From positions 62,001-126,000 of the forward strand of contig NZ_PGGO01000005.1 of the NCBI RefSeq assembly GCF_003010955.1: a DNA stretch of 64,000 bases. The letters run 5' to 3'. This stretch comes from Phyllobacterium brassicacearum (GTDB lineage: Bacteria > Pseudomonadota > Alphaproteobacteria > Rhizobiales > Rhizobiaceae). The notes beneath the pieces are model-generated. The model was not told the DNA's origin. It made no database searches and saw only the letters and a list, made by a program, of their open reading frames with translations. This document shows positions 48,706 to 61,572 of this stretch, in pieces. Numbering within the stretch: the stretch's first letter is position 1; each line of letters begins with the position of its first letter. The position numbers and the translations under genes are program-made.

Positions 48706-50595
48706 TTAACGGGCAAGCGCCTGATTGATGACGGTCTGGTTGATGGTAACTGGATAGACAGTCTGCAATTGCGCTACCAACTGGTCGAGCAGATCATCGG
48801 CGAGCCGAGACGAGAATGCTTCCCGTTCGACAGTTGTTACCGATTCCGGTCCGACATTGGCCGGTTCGATCGACTCGGCGACCTTGAAAATGAGCTTCGA
48901 TCCATCGGATGCCGACTCTGTCACTCCGACAAGTCCTTGCGGACCATCAAATACCGACGCTACGCCGCCTTCTCCGAGGTCGACATCCTTGCTTCCGCGG
49001 GTGATGCCGCGCTTCGTGTCTTTCGTGAACTTGAACTCGGCCGCGATGTCGTCAAGCGAGGTTCCGTCGGCGACGCGTTTGCGAACTTCCTCGGCCTTCT
49101 CATTGAGACGTTTTTCAAGTTCGGCGGTTTTCCAGTGCTCGATGACGCGGGGTTTTACCTCATCGAGTGGCCGTTCGCGCGCGGGGGTCACACTGTCGAC
49201 ATCGTACCACAGATAGCTGTTCGTCCCGAGATTGAACGGTTCGTTGTCAAAGCCGACATCGGCCTGGAAGATGGCCGCAAGCTGATTATCGTCAAACGGG
49301 AGATTTGCTACTTCCTTCTCATCGGGACCGCGGCCCGTCTGATCGATGGCTTCAATCGTTACCAGCTTGAGATTTTGCTTTGCTGCGGCTTCCGACATGC
49401 TCGCGCCCTCGGCACGGGCGTTTTCGTAAGCATCGTGAACATCAGCAATATCCGAAGCTGCCTGCGTCAAGGCGATGGTCTCGCGGATATCCTGTTCGAC
49501 CTCCGCAAGCGGCTTGACCACTTCAGGGGTGATTGCAGAAACACGAACGATGACAGGGCCAAAACCACCTTTCAGGACGTCGCTGACACCATTGGCCTGG
49601 AGGCCAAAAATCGGATCGGCGATTGACTGATCGGGGAGGGCAGTCTTCGGGAATGTCCCGAGACGAACGTCATCCATGGTCTTGCCTTCAGCCTTGACGA
49701 TGTCCTCGAAACTTGTCCCCGCGACGATCTTGTCGTGAGCGGCTTTCGCCGCATCATCATTGGCGAAGGTCAATTGTTCGACTGTACGGGTCTCGGGCGT
49801 CGAGTAGCGGGCAATGTTCTTGTCATATTCTGTCTTGATCTCTTCAGGCGTCACGCTTGCCGGATTTGCGATATCCTTTGGTTCGAGCTTGACATAGCTG
49901 ACCTTGCGGTACTGAGGCGCGCTATAGGCTTCCTTGTTTGCCTCGAAGTAGGCCTTCAAGTCATTATCGCTGGGATCGGCAATATCGGAAACAAAGCTCT
50001 TTGGCATGGAAACGTAGTCGACTGTCCGCGACTCGCCCTTATAAATAGCAACGGCTTTGAGCAATGTGTCGGGCACCTTGATCCCATCGGCGACGGCTTC
50101 TACGATCTGTTGGCGGCGGGCTACCTGCGCACGGTTATCAAGATAGTTCTGGGCACTCATACCGGCGTTACGCAACACGGCGTCAAACTGGGCAGGGTTG
50201 AAACGGCCGTCGGCTCCCTGGAAAGCCGGATCCTCTGCAGCGAGTTGCGCCAGCCGATCCTTCGAGAGCCCCAGCGACATGGTCCGTGCCTGCTCGTCGA
50301 GAACAACGCCTGCAACCAGTTGGGCCTGCACCTGATGACCAATTCCGATGGCATCAGCCTGTTCACGCGTCAGCCGCTGCCCGAAACGCTGCGAAAGCGC
50401 GGCGAGCTGACGATCATACGCCAGGCGATAATCAACCGGCGAAACTTCGGAGTTGCCGGCACGAATTGCCGCGTTTCCTCCGATGGCGCCAAGTATGGTA
50501 CTGGAGACACCCCATCCGGCAAAGCTGATCACGAGAAGGCCCATGAGTACCTTGACCACCCAGGTCTGTGCAACGTTGCGGAGAGAGTCGAGCAT
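48706..50595 (-). CDS. ppiD: PpiD-like peptidyl-prolyl isomerase (SurA_N domain, parvulin type)
   Basis: An inner-membrane-anchored periplasmic chaperone of 629 residues. One N-terminal helix (about 12-33, VKVLMGLLVISFAGWGVSST), a SurA_N-like chaperone domain (to about 180) and a parvulin-type PPIase domain near 240-360 (SVTPEEIKTEYDKNIARYS). It helps newly exported envelope proteins fold. The PPIase core lacks the fully conserved motifs of E. coli SurA, so isomerase activity is not certain. It is divergent from tpiA. Confidence 0.9.
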   Translation of the reverse strand: MLDSLRNVAQTWVVKVLMGLLVISFAGWGVSSTILGAIGGNAAIRAGNSEVSPVDYRLAYDRQLAALSQRFGQRLTREQADAIGIGHQVQAQLVAGVVLDEQARTMSLGLSKDRLAQLAAEDPAFQGADGRFNPAQFDAVLRNAGMSAQNYLDNRAQVARRQQIVEAVADGIKVPDTLLKAVAIYKGESRTVDYVSMPKSFVSDIADPSDNDLKAYFEANKEAYSAPQYRKVSYVKLEPKDIANPASVTPEEIKTEYDKNIARYSTPETRTVEQLTFANDDAAKAAHDKIVAGTSFEDIVKAEGKTMDDVRLGTFPKTALPDQSIADPIFGLQANGVSDVLKGGFGPVIVRVSAITPEVVKPLAEVEQDIRETIALTQAASDIADVHDAYENARAEGASMSEAAAKQNLKLVTIEAIDQTGRGPDEKEVANLPFDDNQLAAIFQADVGFDNEPFNLGTNSYLWYDVDSVTPARERPLDEVKPRVIEHWKTAELEKRLNEKAEEVRKRVADGTSLDDIAAEFKFTKDTKRGITRGSKDVDLGEGGVASVFDGPQGLVGVTESASDGSKLIFKVAESIEPANVGPESVTTVEREAFSSRLADDLLDQLVAQLQTVYPVTINQTVINQALAR

Positions 50596-50760
50596 ATAAA
50601 GTCACCGTGTCAGTCAAGAGGCTTAATTGAATCCAATGGGGAATAGCGTGATGCAAGGCTTGTGTCGATTGCTTTATCGAGTGAATTTGGTAGCTAGAGC
50701 AAGTTTTGCCTGTTGAACGATCGCAGAAAATCGCCAAAACCATTAACTAAGGAAGATCCA

Positions 50761-51528
50761 ATGACCCCTGACGTCCGCCCGCTTGTTGCTGGTAACTGGA
50801 AAATGAATGGCACGGGGGAGTCGCTCGACGAATTGCGCATGATCGTCAACCGGCCCAATTCCGCCATTGGCGAGAAAATCGATGCATTGATCTGTGTCCC
50901 GGCAACGCTCGTGTTTCGAGCAGCGCAATCCGTCGAGGGCGAGGCCTTGAGCATCGGCGGCCAGGATTGTCATTTCAAGAAGTCCGGCGCCCATACTGGC
51001 GATATTTCTGCGGAGATGCTGAAGGATGCCGGCGCATCGCATGTCATCGTTGGCCATTCGGAGCGCCGGACTGATCATGGAGAAACGGATGCTGTGGTTA
51101 ATGCCAAGGCCAAGGCTGGTTGGGATGCGGGTCTCGTCGCCATTATTTGTGTTGGTGAGACGGAAGCACAGCGGAAGGCGGGATCGACGCTGGACGTCAT
51201 ATCCACCCAGCTCGCCGGTTCGATTCCCGACAATGCCAATGCACGCAATACAATCATTGCCTATGAACCGGTGTGGGCAATCGGAACGGGCCTAACGCCC
51301 ACTGCCGATGACGTACAGCAGGTGCATGCCTCAATCCGGGCGGCGTTAGAGAAGCGTTTTGCGGCTGATGGCGGTAAAATGCGCATCCTGTATGGCGGCT
51401 CTGTCAAACCTGCCAATGCGGTCGAGCTTCTGGGCGTGGCGAACGTTGATGGAGCGTTGGTTGGCGGGGCAAGCTTGAAAGCTGCCGACTTCCTCGCCAT
51501 CTGTGAGGCCTATCATTCTCTTGAGTGA
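50761..51528 (+). CDS. tpiA: Triose-phosphate isomerase
   Basis: Interconverts dihydroxyacetone phosphate and glyceraldehyde-3-phosphate. 255 residues; [11 protein letters not shown] (Lys), VIVGHSERR (His) and the catalytic Glu in [11 protein letters not shown], then [13 protein letters not shown] 50761 is canonical; the frame from 50713 has no family match. The 165-bp gap to ppiD is a divergent promoter region in which I could not assign elements. Confidence 0.97.
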   Translation: MTPDVRPLVAGNWKMNGTGESLDELRMIVNRPNSAIGEKIDALICVPATLVFRAAQSVEGEALSIGGQDCHFKKSGAHTGDISAEMLKDAGASHVIVGHSERRTDHGETDAVVNAKAKAGWDAGLVAIICVGETEAQRKAGSTLDVISTQLAGSIPDNANARNTIIAYEPVWAIGTGLTPTADDVQQVHASIRAALEKRFAADGGKMRILYGGSVKPANAVELLGVANVDGALVGGASLKAADFLAICEAYHSLE

Positions 51529-51636
51529 CGGGAAAACCACGAAAAGCGCAAGAAAACTGTCGCCTGACGGGCTTGGTTTATTAACAGATACGGTGTAAAG
51601 AGCCGCGTCCGATACCTAGAAAGCAGAAAATCGTCC

Positions 51637-52137
51637 ATGCAAACCGTCGTTATCGTCATTCACCTTCTGATTGTGCTTGCCCTCGTTGGCGTCGTGCTTA
51701 TGCAGCGCTCTGAAGGCGGTGGTCTCGGAATTGGCGGCGGCTCCGGCTTCATGACGGCACGCGGCGCCGCGAACGTATTGACGCGCGCGACTGCCATTCT
51801 TGCCACAGGTTTTTTCATCACGTCGCTGGCGCTCGGCATTATGGCACGCTACGGCGAAAGCCCTACTGATATTCTTAATCGAATTCCAACAACGACAGGT
51901 AATCAGCCCGCTGGCCAGCAGCCACCAACAAGTGGTGGTGTCCTTAATCAGCTGGGCGGCCCATCGTCGAACAATGGTGCGCCAGCATCCGATACGCCGG
52001 CTGCACCGCCAGAATCGGGCTCAGCTGCGCCTGGAACGACCGTCCCGGCAGCTCCCGAATCAACACTGCCGGCGCCAACAGCTCCGGTTACACCTGCGCC
52101 AGCGCAGCCCGCGAATCCCGTTCCGAATTCACAGTAA
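51637..52137 (+). CDS. secG: Preprotein translocase subunit SecG
   Basis: Small membrane subunit of the SecYEG translocon. 166 residues; two helices (about 3-22 and 51-70), with the conserved VLMQRSEGGGLGIGGGSGFM between them. The C-terminal 90 residues are a Pro, Ala, Thr and Gln-rich tail, a common rhizobial extension. A 108-bp gap to tpiA shows no tRNA or terminator. Confidence 0.94.
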   Translation: MQTVVIVIHLLIVLALVGVVLMQRSEGGGLGIGGGSGFMTARGAANVLTRATAILATGFFITSLALGIMARYGESPTDILNRIPTTTGNQPAGQQPPTSGGVLNQLGGPSSNNGAPASDTPAAPPESGSAAPGTTVPAAPESTLPAPTAPVTPAPAQPANPVPNSQ

Positions 52138-52168
52138 GAACGTTCGCGTGTAGAATACATTCCGGCGG

Positions 52169-52194
52169 CGCAACAATGTGTTGCGCTTCCGCAA
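52169..52194 (+). terminator. Hairpin region after secG
   Basis: GCGCAACA and TGTTGCGC around ATG form an 8-bp hairpin in this stretch, followed by TTCC and no T tract. The 210-bp gap to the next gene also holds GAAGAAT/ATTCTTC (near 52207-52231) and a GC-rich stem (AACGCC/GGCGTT near 52303). Their role is not clear. Confidence 0.35.
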
Positions 52195-52347
52195 CCGTTG
52201 CCGATGAAGAATCATTGAAGCTTATTCTTCACGGCGATTTGCATTGAGAAGAATCCGGTCTTCGGATATCGCGATATCAAGTTGGCCTTGGGGGCCGGGC
52301 AAAACGCCGCGAGGGCGTTGTGCAATCTATGCGGGAAATATTGAACT

Positions 52348-53034
52348 ATGCTGTCACGTCGCACTCTGCTAGTAGGAATGTCAGTCTTGGCGCTATCTGG
52401 CCCGGCATCCGCAGAACCGATCCTCAAGAGAATACTGAACCCGTTTGGCGGCGAGCCCTCTCAGCCGGCGGTAGTTCCGGATGCGGAGGTCAAGCCGATC
52501 GAAGTGGCCGAGGTACGCAAGCCTGCGAACCAAACCAAGGCGGCCAAGGCAAAAACCAAATACGGTATTGACCCGAAGTATATGCCGCAGGATGTTGCCT
52601 TCTCGGGTTACAAGCAGGGCACCATTGTTATCGATCCAAAGGCGAAGTTCCTTTACCTGGTTGAATCGCCATTCTCCGCACGCCGCTATGGTATCGCTGT
52701 CGGCAAGGAAGGGCTGGAATTCAAGGGCACCGCAACCATCCAGACAAAGCGCGAATGGCCGCGCTGGATTCCGACCAAAGAAATGATCGAGCGCGAACCC
52801 GCGCACTATGCCAAGTATGAAAACGGCATGGATGGCGGTCCGGGCAATCCGCTTGGCGCGCGCGCCTTGTATCTGTCTCAGGGCAACAAGGATACGCATG
52901 TCCGCATCCATGGCACGATCCAGCCTTGGACCATTGGAAGCTCGGCGTCGAACGGTTGCTTCCGCATGGTCAACGATCATGTCATCGATTTGTATAACCG
53001 CGTCAGTGTAGGCACGGAAGTGATTGTTCTGTAA
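52348..53034 (+). CDS. L,D-transpeptidase (YkuD domain)
   Basis: A 228-residue exported enzyme that forms 3-3 cross-links in peptidoglycan or attaches proteins to it. The N-terminus MLSRRTLLVGMSVLALSGPA is a signal with SRR like the Tat motif. The YkuD domain (about 90-228) has H188 (VRIHGTI) and the catalytic C204 in SASNGCFRM. A strong terminator follows, so it is likely monocistronic. Confidence 0.93.
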   Translation: MLSRRTLLVGMSVLALSGPASAEPILKRILNPFGGEPSQPAVVPDAEVKPIEVAEVRKPANQTKAAKAKTKYGIDPKYMPQDVAFSGYKQGTIVIDPKAKFLYLVESPFSARRYGIAVGKEGLEFKGTATIQTKREWPRWIPTKEMIEREPAHYAKYENGMDGGPGNPLGARALYLSQGNKDTHVRIHGTIQPWTIGSSASNGCFRMVNDHVIDLYNRVSVGTEVIVL

Positions 53035-53055
53035 GAGCAATCTCTGAATATGTTG

Positions 53056-53084
53056 AAACGGCCAGACCTTGCGTCTGGCCGTTT
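53056..53084 (+). terminator. Intrinsic terminator after the L,D-transpeptidase gene
   Basis: AACGGCCAGAC (53057-53067) pairs with GTCTGGCCGTT (53073-53083) around CTTGC, followed by TTTTGTTT. It separates this gene from pyrG. Confidence 0.92.
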
Positions 53085-53167
53085 TGTTTGAATGGAAAAA
53101 CATTTGGGACGGGAAAAACGGCGTTAACGCCGATTTTTTTGTGGCCAAATCACTCACAAAGGACTAA

Positions 53168-54808
<1,641 letters not shown>

Positions 54809-54864
54809 TCGCGAATTCGGGGTGTGACTTGAATTGCACTACGCATTGAGGCACATCCTTACCT

Positions 54865-55761
54865 ATGAGTACTTCGTCACCCCGTGAGCCCCGTCCAGTC
54901 GATCATTTGGTCCTGCCGACCGGGGATCTCGATGCCGCGCAATCACGCCTGGAGCGACTCGGCTTTGTAGTCGCGCCGGTTGGCAGACATCCATTTGGCA
55001 CCGAGAATGTCTGTGTCTTCCTGGGCGATGACAGCTTTCTGGAGTTTCTTGCCATTGGGCAGCGGGAAACGTGCGAGGCAGAAGCTAGAAGTGGCAACGT
55101 TTTTGTTGCGCGCGATCAGGCGTACCGCTTCCGCAACGGTAATGAAGGATTTTCCGCCCTTGTCGTTGGAACACAGGATGCAATCGGGGATCACGACGCT
55201 TTCGTGAAGGCCGGCATATCTGCCGGTGCCATGCTGAATTTCTCGCGCCCGTTCCGAACACCGGATGGCAAGGAAGACACCGCCGGCTTCCGCCTCGCCT
55301 TTGCTGCAGATTTGCGCGCGCCCGACGCATTCTTTTTTACCTGTGAGCGTGTCAACACCCCAAAAGTCGATCGCACGGCACTTCAGACGCATGAAAACGG
55401 TGCTGTGGCTCTGCGTGAGATCGTCTTGTCTGAAGTCAATCCAACGGATTTTCAGTATCCGCTGCAGGACGTCATCAACCAGCGCGATGTGAACGCCCAT
55501 TCCTTCGGTATAGATTTGCGTGCAGCCAATGCCAATGTCACAGTGTTGACGCCGCAAGGGTTGCGGTCATTCTTTGGTATTGAAGCGTCGACAACCGAAC
55601 GTGGTTTGCGTCTGCAAGCCTTCGTGCTTGCGGTGCGTGATGTAGCAGCCGTTGAAACCTTGCTCTCGCAGAACAATATTCCCTTCGAAAATCGTGGCTC
55701 CCGCCTGATTGTGCATAAGGCACCAGGGCAGGGCGCTGCCATCGCATTTGAGGCCCTTTGA
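54865..55761 (+). CDS. VOC family protein (glyoxalase-like domain)
   Basis: 298 residues with a glyoxalase-like (PF13468-type) domain: [20 protein letters not shown] at the start, [18 protein letters not shown] and a second half with [18 protein letters not shown]. The metal His and Glu could be those in PVDHLVL and FLEFL. The substrate is unknown. It lies between pyrG and kdsA, with the stop overlapping the kdsA ATG by 1 nt, so translation is coupled. Confidence 0.82.
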   Translation: MSTSSPREPRPVDHLVLPTGDLDAAQSRLERLGFVVAPVGRHPFGTENVCVFLGDDSFLEFLAIGQRETCEAEARSGNVFVARDQAYRFRNGNEGFSALVVGTQDAIGDHDAFVKAGISAGAMLNFSRPFRTPDGKEDTAGFRLAFAADLRAPDAFFFTCERVNTPKVDRTALQTHENGAVALREIVLSEVNPTDFQYPLQDVINQRDVNAHSFGIDLRAANANVTVLTPQGLRSFFGIEASTTERGLRLQAFVLAVRDVAAVETLLSQNNIPFENRGSRLIVHKAPGQGAAIAFEAL

Positions 55762-56624
55762 TGTCCCTGAATTCCACTGTTTTCGCCGGTAACGTCGCAT
55801 TCTCGAACGCTGCGCAATTGTCGCTGATTGCCGGTCCCTGCCAGATGGAAAGCCGCCAGCATGCGTTCGACATGGCGGGCGCGCTGAAGGAACTGACGGG
55901 CAAGCTCGGCATCGGACTCGTCTACAAGTCTAGTTTCGACAAGGCAAATCGCACATCTCTGATCGGCAAGCGTGGCTTTGGCCTCGAAAACTCGCTACCG
56001 GTATTTGCCGATATCCACAAGGAACTCGGGCTTCCGACACTGACCGATGTGCATACGGAAGAGCAGTGCGCCATTCTTGGCGAGGTCGTTGATGTGCTGC
56101 AGATACCAGCCTTTCTGTGCCGCCAGACCGACCTTTTGATCGCTGCGGCCAAGACAGGCAAGGTTGTCAACGTCAAGAAGGGTCAGTTCCTGGCCCCTTG
56201 GGATATGAAGAATGTCGTTGCGAAAGTGTCGGAAAGCGGAAATCCGAATGTGATGGTTACCGAGCGTGGCGCTTCGTTCGGCTACAATACGCTGGTCTCC
56301 GATATGCGTTCGCTGCCGATCATGGCAGGCATCGGCGCGCCGGTGATCTTTGACGCCACGCACTCGGTTCAGCAGCCGGGCGGGCAGGGCGGATCGTCGG
56401 GCGGCCAGCGAGAGTTTGTCGAGACCTTGGCGCGGGCTGCAGTCGCCGTCGGCGTCGCCGGCGTCTTCATTGAAACGCATCAGGACCCAGACAACGCACC
56501 CTCCGATGGCCCGAATATGGTGCCGATCGACCAGATGCCACGATTGCTTGAAACGCTTCTTGAATTTGATCTGATTGCAAAGAGGGCCAGCCTAAGGCCA
56601 GAAAAGTTCCAGCCGAAAAAATAA
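55761..56624 (+). CDS. kdsA: 3-deoxy-8-phosphooctulonate synthase
   Basis: Makes KDO-8-phosphate from arabinose-5-phosphate and phosphoenolpyruvate for the LPS inner core. 287 residues; [17 protein letters not shown] near residues 23-39, [13 protein letters not shown] near 55-67, and [14 protein letters not shown] near 195. ATG 55761 shares its first base with the VOC stop; an upstream TTG is ignored. Confidence 0.97.
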   Translation: MSLNSTVFAGNVAFSNAAQLSLIAGPCQMESRQHAFDMAGALKELTGKLGIGLVYKSSFDKANRTSLIGKRGFGLENSLPVFADIHKELGLPTLTDVHTEEQCAILGEVVDVLQIPAFLCRQTDLLIAAAKTGKVVNVKKGQFLAPWDMKNVVAKVSESGNPNVMVTERGASFGYNTLVSDMRSLPIMAGIGAPVIFDATHSVQQPGGQGGSSGGQREFVETLARAAVAVGVAGVFIETHQDPDNAPSDGPNMVPIDQMPRLLETLLEFDLIAKRASLRPEKFQPKK

Positions 56625-56693
56625 AGTTTATATGCAACCCTGCACAGCCGTTGGTCATTACCCTTTCATGCAAATCAGAAAGGAGCGAGCAAT

Positions 56694-57068
56694 ATGCCAA
56701 CCAAATCAGGACATACTACAGCCATTCGCGCTTCCCGCGTTATTGGTACCAACGTTTACAACGGTACCGGCGACAAGGTCGGTGAAATCGAGGATGTCAT
56801 GCTGGACAAGACAGCGGACAACATCATGTTCGCGGTCGTTGGTTTTGGCGGTTTTCTCGGCGTGGGCGAGAAGTATCACGCAATCCCATGGAAGTTGCTG
56901 GATTATGACGAGAATGCCGGTGGCTATGTTGTGCCGTTTACCAAGGAGCAGCTGGAACAGGCGCCTGCCCATGGTATCACCGAACTGACGGAGAATGACG
57001 GCCGCCGCGTGCGCGATATGTCGTTCTCATACTACAAGGTCGATGCGCCGGCTCAAAACCTCTACTAA
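56694..57068 (+). CDS. PRC-barrel domain protein
   Basis: A 124-residue soluble protein with a PRC-barrel fold: IRASRVIGTNVYNGTGDKVG, EIEDVMLDKTADNIMFAVVG and KYHAIPWKLLDYDE are typical. PRC barrels often occur in stress and envelope proteins of rhizobia; no reaction is known. AAGGAG lies close upstream of the ATG. A perfect terminator follows. Confidence 0.85.
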   Translation: MPTKSGHTTAIRASRVIGTNVYNGTGDKVGEIEDVMLDKTADNIMFAVVGFGGFLGVGEKYHAIPWKLLDYDENAGGYVVPFTKEQLEQAPAHGITELTENDGRRVRDMSFSYYKVDAPAQNLY

Positions 57069-57075
57069 TCTCCTG

Positions 57076-57102
57076 CAAGGCCGTCACTTTGACGGCCTTT
57101 TT
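57076..57102 (+). terminator. Intrinsic terminator after the PRC-barrel gene
   Basis: AAGGCCGTCA (57076-57085) pairs with TGACGGCCTT (57089-57098) around CTT, followed by a run of T. Clear rho-independent terminator before eno. Confidence 0.92.
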
Positions 57103-57210
57103 TCTTTTTTGAATCACAATTCGCCTTTGTGGGGATTTTCCTTGTCATCTTCATTCGCTATTCAGTGGCAGCCCAACGCTGCGCAATGCCAGCTGCACAA
57201 TGCTAATTGA

Positions 57211-58503
<1,293 letters not shown>

Positions 58504-58526
58504 TTTCAGTTGCTGTGGCAAACATT

Positions 58527-58556
58527 AAAATGGCGGACCCGAGTGTCCGCCATTTT
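58527..58556 (+). terminator. Intrinsic terminator after eno
   Basis: AAAATGGCGGAC (58527-58538) pairs with GTCCGCCATTTT (58545-58556) around a 6-nt loop, then TTTTGCATTT. Ends the eno transcript. Confidence 0.88.
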
Positions 58557-58664
58557 GCATTTGGGACAACGGCGGTAATCCCCTCTTAACCAAAACATAG
58601 TCTTATTGACCAATGACAGATCAGGCCACCCTGACCTGATTCCGCAACGTTCCGGGTCATTGCA

Positions 58665-58997
58665 ATGTGGACAAAACAAAGACGTAAGACCAATCGCGGG
58701 CGGCTCATCGTTCCGCTGATGGCAACGCTGTTCTTGGCCTATTTCGGCTTTCATGCTTACCATGGCGAGTACGGGCTCTATTCGGCTATCAAGCTGCAGG
58801 AACAGACGAAGTTGCTTCAGGCCCAACTCGATGCCGTTACCGCATCGCGTACAGAGCTTGAACGCCAGGTACAACTTATGCATGATGGTACGATCGAGAA
58901 GGACATGCTAGACGAACAAGCTCGTAAAGCATTGAATGTTTCGCGTCCGGACGAAGTCACGATTATGCGTGGCTCCGGTGATCTTGCTATTAACTGA
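58665..58997 (+). CDS. ftsB: FtsB/DivIC-like septum formation initiator
   Basis: A 110-residue bitopic membrane protein. A short basic N-terminus (WTKQRRKTNRGR) is followed by one helix (about 13-33) and a periplasmic coiled coil (about 35-75, LQEQTKLLQAQLDAVTASR). The FtsB/DivIC family helps assemble the divisome with FtsL and FtsQ. The gene name rests on the position after eno, as in E. coli, and on the coiled coil. Confidence 0.85.
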   Translation: MWTKQRRKTNRGRLIVPLMATLFLAYFGFHAYHGEYGLYSAIKLQEQTKLLQAQLDAVTASRTELERQVQLMHDGTIEKDMLDEQARKALNVSRPDEVTIMRGSGDLAIN

Positions 58998-59124
58998 AAT
59001 CTGGTTAATCGTCGTTTTTCTCTGTATTTTGAACATCTTATTGCATAGCACTTATTCGATTCTGCATATTGTAAGTTCCGCCTCTGCTGCTATTCTCGTG
59101 CGACCAAATCACAGGGAGTGAGAT

Positions 59125-60156
59125 ATGGCCACGAGGGCGAAAAAAAGCCCTGCGCGTTCCGCGCAGACCTCTGCTGCTAAAGCACCAAAACCAATCCAGT
59201 TTACCAAGGAACAAGAGCTCGAAGCGTACCGCCAGATGCTGCTGATCCGCCGTTTCGAAGAAAAGGCCGGTCAGCTCTATGGCATGGGCTTCATCGGCGG
59301 TTTCTGCCACCTCTACATCGGTCAGGAGGCCGTTGTGACGGGAATGCAGATGGCGCTGCGTGAGGGCGACCAGGTGATCACCGGCTATCGCGATCACGGC
59401 CACATGCTGGCATGCGGTATGAGTGCGCGCGGTGTCATGGCTGAGCTCACCGGGCGTCGCGGCGGCCTTTCCAAGGGGAAGGGGGGCTCGATGCACATGT
59501 TCTCAAAGGAGAAGCATTTCTACGGCGGCCACGGCATCGTGGGTGCTCAGGTGTCGCTCGGAACAGGGTTGGCATTTGCAAACCGCTACCGCGACAACGG
59601 AAATGTATCGCTGGCTTATTTCGGCGATGGTGCTGCCAATCAGGGTCAGGTCTACGAAAGCTTCAACATGGCCTCGCTGTGGAAGCTGCCGGTGATCTAC
59701 ATCATTGAGAACAACCGCTACGCGATGGGCACCGCAGTTTCGCGCGCCTCGGCCGAGACCGATTTCTCCAAGCGCGGTATTTCCTTCAATATCCCCGGCA
59801 TTCAGGTCGATGGCATGGATGTGCGGGCTGTCAACGCCGCTGGCGAGGAAGCCGCTGCCTGGGCGCGCTCGGGTAAGGGGCCGATGATCCTTGAAATGCA
59901 GACATATCGGTATCGCGGTCACTCCATGTCGGATCCGGCGAAGTACCGGTCCAAAGATGAAGTGCAGAAGATGCGCTCCGACCACGATCCCATTGAGCAG
60001 GTGAAGAACCGGTTGATCGAAAAGGGATGGTCCACTGAGGACGACCTGAAGAAGATCGACAAGGACGTACGCGACATCGTGGCTGACGCTGCCGATTTCG
60101 CCCAGTCCGATCCGGAGCCGGATGCATCCGAGCTTTACACCGACATTCTGCTCTAA
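59125..60156 (+). CDS. pdhA: Pyruvate dehydrogenase E1 component subunit alpha
   Basis: The alpha subunit of the heterotetrameric E1 that decarboxylates pyruvate with thiamine diphosphate. 343 residues; basic Ala/Lys-rich N-terminus (ATRAKKSPARSAQ), ALREGDQVITGYRDHG, and the ThDP motif GDGAANQGQ with PVIYIIENNRYAMG 20-30 residues later. The Ser phosphorylated in mitochondrial E1 lies in YRGHSMSDP. GGGAG lies upstream. In the 127-bp gap before it a possible promoter is TTGCAT near 59041 with CATATT near 59065, weak. Confidence 0.96.
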   Translation: MATRAKKSPARSAQTSAAKAPKPIQFTKEQELEAYRQMLLIRRFEEKAGQLYGMGFIGGFCHLYIGQEAVVTGMQMALREGDQVITGYRDHGHMLACGMSARGVMAELTGRRGGLSKGKGGSMHMFSKEKHFYGGHGIVGAQVSLGTGLAFANRYRDNGNVSLAYFGDGAANQGQVYESFNMASLWKLPVIYIIENNRYAMGTAVSRASAETDFSKRGISFNIPGIQVDGMDVRAVNAAGEEAAAWARSGKGPMILEMQTYRYRGHSMSDPAKYRSKDEVQKMRSDHDPIEQVKNRLIEKGWSTEDDLKKIDKDVRDIVADAADFAQSDPEPDASELYTDILL

Positions 60157-60168
60157 GGGAGGCGTAAC

Positions 60169-61557
60169 ATGCCTGTAGATATTTTGATGCCAGCGCTCTC
60201 GCCAACCATGGAAGAGGGCAAACTGTCGAAATGGCTGAAGAAGGAAGGCGACAAGGTCACTTCCGGTGATGTCCTTGCGGAAATCGAAACCGACAAAGCG
60301 ACGATGGAAGTGGAAGCCGTCGACGAAGGTACGATCGGCAAGATCCTCGTTCCGGAAGGCACCGACAACGTAAAAGTCAATGCGGTGATTGCCGTATTGC
60401 TGGGTGAGGGCGAAAGCGCCGATGCTGTAAGTGCGCCGAAAGCTGCCGAAGCGCCTGCCAACGCTGAGGAAGCGCCAAAGCAGGAGCCTGCATCCGAGCA
60501 ATCTGCTGCTTCTGTTCCGGCAGCGCCGAAAACCGAAGTTGCTGCCGATCCGGACATCCCGGCCGGCACGGAGATGGTCTCGACCACAGTTCGCGAAGCA
60601 TTGCGCGATGCCATGGCGGAGGAAATGCGCCGCGACCCTGATGTTTTCATCATGGGTGAGGAAGTCGCTGAATATCAGGGTGCCTACAAGATCACCCAGG
60701 GATTGCTCGACGAGTTTGGTCCGCGCCGTGTCGTTGACACGCCAATCACGGAACACGGCTTTGCCGGCGTCGGCGTCGGAGCGGCCATGACCGGTCTGCG
60801 CCCGATCGTTGAGTTCATGACGTTCAACTTCGCGATGCAGGCGATCGACCAGATCATCAATTCGGCTGCCAAGACACTTTATATGTCCGGTGGTCAGATG
60901 GGCGCCCCGATGGTATTCCGCGGCCCGAGTGGCGCTGCCGCCCGCGTCGCCGCCCAGCACTCGCAATGCTACGCAGCCTGGTACAGCCATATTCCGGGTC
61001 TGAAGGTCGTGATGCCTTATTCGGCTGCCGATGCGAAGGGCCTGCTCAAGGCTGCGATCCGCGATCCAAATCCGGTGATCTTCCTCGAAAACGAAATCCT
61101 TTACGGCCATTCGTTTGATGTTCCGAAACTGGACGATTTCGTTCTCCCGATCGGCAAGGCCCGCATTCACAAGAAGGGTACGGACGTTACGCTCGTTTCG
61201 TTCGGTATCGGCATGAACTACACGGTCAAGGCGGAAGTCGAGCTTGCGAAGATGGGCATCGACGCGGAAATCATCGATTTGCGGACGATCCGGCCGATGG
61301 ACATTCCAACAGTCATTGAATCGGTGAAGAAGACGGGACGTTGCGTAACCATCGAGGAAGGCTATCCGCAATCCTCAGTCGGTACGGAAATCGCCACTCG
61401 CGTCATGCAGCAGGCTTTCGACTATCTCGATGCGCCTGTGCTGACGGTTGCCGGCAAGGACGTGCCGATGCCTTATGCGGCAAACCTTGAAAAGCTGGCT
61501 TTGCCAAATATTCAGGAAATCATCGACGCCGTCAAAGCTGTGACCTACACCGCCTAA
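60169..61557 (+). CDS. pdhB: Pyruvate dehydrogenase E1 subunit beta with N-terminal lipoyl domain
   Basis: 462 residues. Residues 1-80 are a lipoyl domain, with the lipoylated Lys in [17 protein letters not shown], and an Ala/Pro/Glu linker (about 82-130) leads to the E1-beta transketolase-like domain (about 140-462, [32 protein letters not shown]). Most E1-beta subunits lack a lipoyl domain. It follows pdhA by 12 nt and precedes pdhC by 15 nt. Confidence 0.96.
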   Translation: MPVDILMPALSPTMEEGKLSKWLKKEGDKVTSGDVLAEIETDKATMEVEAVDEGTIGKILVPEGTDNVKVNAVIAVLLGEGESADAVSAPKAAEAPANAEEAPKQEPASEQSAASVPAAPKTEVAADPDIPAGTEMVSTTVREALRDAMAEEMRRDPDVFIMGEEVAEYQGAYKITQGLLDEFGPRRVVDTPITEHGFAGVGVGAAMTGLRPIVEFMTFNFAMQAIDQIINSAAKTLYMSGGQMGAPMVFRGPSGAAARVAAQHSQCYAAWYSHIPGLKVVMPYSAADAKGLLKAAIRDPNPVIFLENEILYGHSFDVPKLDDFVLPIGKARIHKKGTDVTLVSFGIGMNYTVKAEVELAKMGIDAEIIDLRTIRPMDIPTVIESVKKTGRCVTIEEGYPQSSVGTEIATRVMQQAFDYLDAPVLTVAGKDVPMPYAANLEKLALPNIQEIIDAVKAVTYTA

Positions 61558-61572
61558 GGGGAGGAACCCGAT

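Noticed and set aside
51529-51636. A tRNA gene between tpiA and secG
   Set aside because: No cloverleaf or CCA-type 3' end can be formed; the stretch is only spacer.
59503-61371. A 622-codon open frame on the minus strand opposite pdhA and pdhB
   Set aside because: It lies fully opposite two well-recognised genes, shows no family similarity, and is rich in His, Arg and Asp as expected for a shadow frame of GC-rich coding sequence.
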